A program made the position numbers and the translations under genes. Below the pieces are notes generated by a model. The model worked only from the letters and a program-made list of their open reading frames with translations. It searched no databases and was not told the DNA's origin. 14,795 nt of DNA from Gammaproteobacteria bacterium (GTDB taxonomy: Bacteria; Pseudomonadota; Gammaproteobacteria; UBA6429; Thiohalophilaceae). Below are positions 14,715 through 14,795 of this stretch, one piece after another; within the stretch, counting starts at the first letter, position 1; each line of letters opens with the position of its first letter. Location: NCBI GenBank assembly GCA_030593785.1, contig JAUVGM010000016.1, positions 1-14,795 of the forward strand, in the 5' to 3' direction.

Positions 14715-14795
14715 TTATATTCTAAACCCACCATGACGGCGACGGAAACGATAATCCATTATAAAGTAACCCGCGATAACTCCCAGTAGCAAAAT
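14715..14795 (-). CDS. C-terminal end of an unidentified membrane protein (partial, possibly frameshifted)
   Basis: The minus-strand frame is open from the window edge to TAA at 14715-14717 and encodes 26 residues: a hydrophobic stretch ILLLGVIAGYFI, then a basic tail DYRFRRRHGGFRI. This looks like the end of a membrane helix with a positive-inside tail. The adjacent frame continues just past HGG for about 30 further residues (LEYKKIKVLN and an amphipathic helix) to TAA at 14627-14629. One extra base in the CCC run at 14727-14729 would explain a frameshift between the two. The rest of the gene lies outside the window, so I cannot name it. Confidence 0.35.
   Translation of the reverse strand: MLLLGVIAGYFIMDYRFRRRHGGFRI

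Overview
The window looks like chromosome of an AT-rich, free-living gammaproteobacterium. The evidence is the hemC-hemD-hemX-hemY order (with the gammaproteobacterial HemX and HemY proteins), a ubiquinone-pathway ubiD, a DUF4136 lipoprotein, and dispersed short palindromic repeats of the kind seen in many Gammaproteobacteria. I cannot name the genus. No rRNA, tRNA, CRISPR array, transposase gene or prophage gene was found.

Layout. Positions 2-256 hold the C-terminal end of a response-regulator receiver domain whose start lies outside the window. Positions 282-3653, all on the minus strand, form a redox cluster read from right to left. It encodes an exported thioredoxin-fold protein (3653-3096), a second exported CxxC thioredoxin-fold protein (3017-2532), a Tat-signal small subunit of the gluconate 2-dehydrogenase subunit 3 family (2539-1958) and a large FAD-dependent GMC oxidoreductase (1961-282). 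The last three overlap head to tail and are probably one transcript. No cytochrome subunit is present. Positions 3800-7968, plus strand, form the heme operon hemC-hemD-hemX-hemY, preceded by a plausible sigma70 promoter. A 140-bp MITE-like inverted-repeat element sits exactly at the hemD/hemX junction and supplies the last residues and the stop codon of HemD.

Positions 7974-9569 (minus) encode a membrane-bound sensor histidine kinase without an adjacent regulator. Upstream of it, on the same strand, is a ferredoxin-reductase-type flavoprotein (9641-10654), divergent from a Rossmann-fold NAD-dependent epimerase-like gene (10696-11583). Then come three minus-strand genes: ubiD (14385-12907), an orphan ParA-type ATPase (12834-12193) and a DUF4136 lipoprotein (12147-11596).

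The right edge (14386-14795) contains a nested repeat: a perfect 23-bp inverted repeat made of two REP-like hairpins, flanked by a second, imperfect dispersed repeat. After it comes the C-terminus of another minus-strand gene that appears frameshifted.

Functionally most of the window is housekeeping: tetrapyrrole synthesis up to uroporphyrinogen III, ubiquinone synthesis and flavin redox. The less ordinary parts are the dehydrogenase/thioredoxin cassette, whose large subunit lacks the usual GMC catalytic His and Asn, the MITE embedded in the end of hemD, and the composite repeat upstream of ubiD. I did not find a clearly new defence or mobile system.
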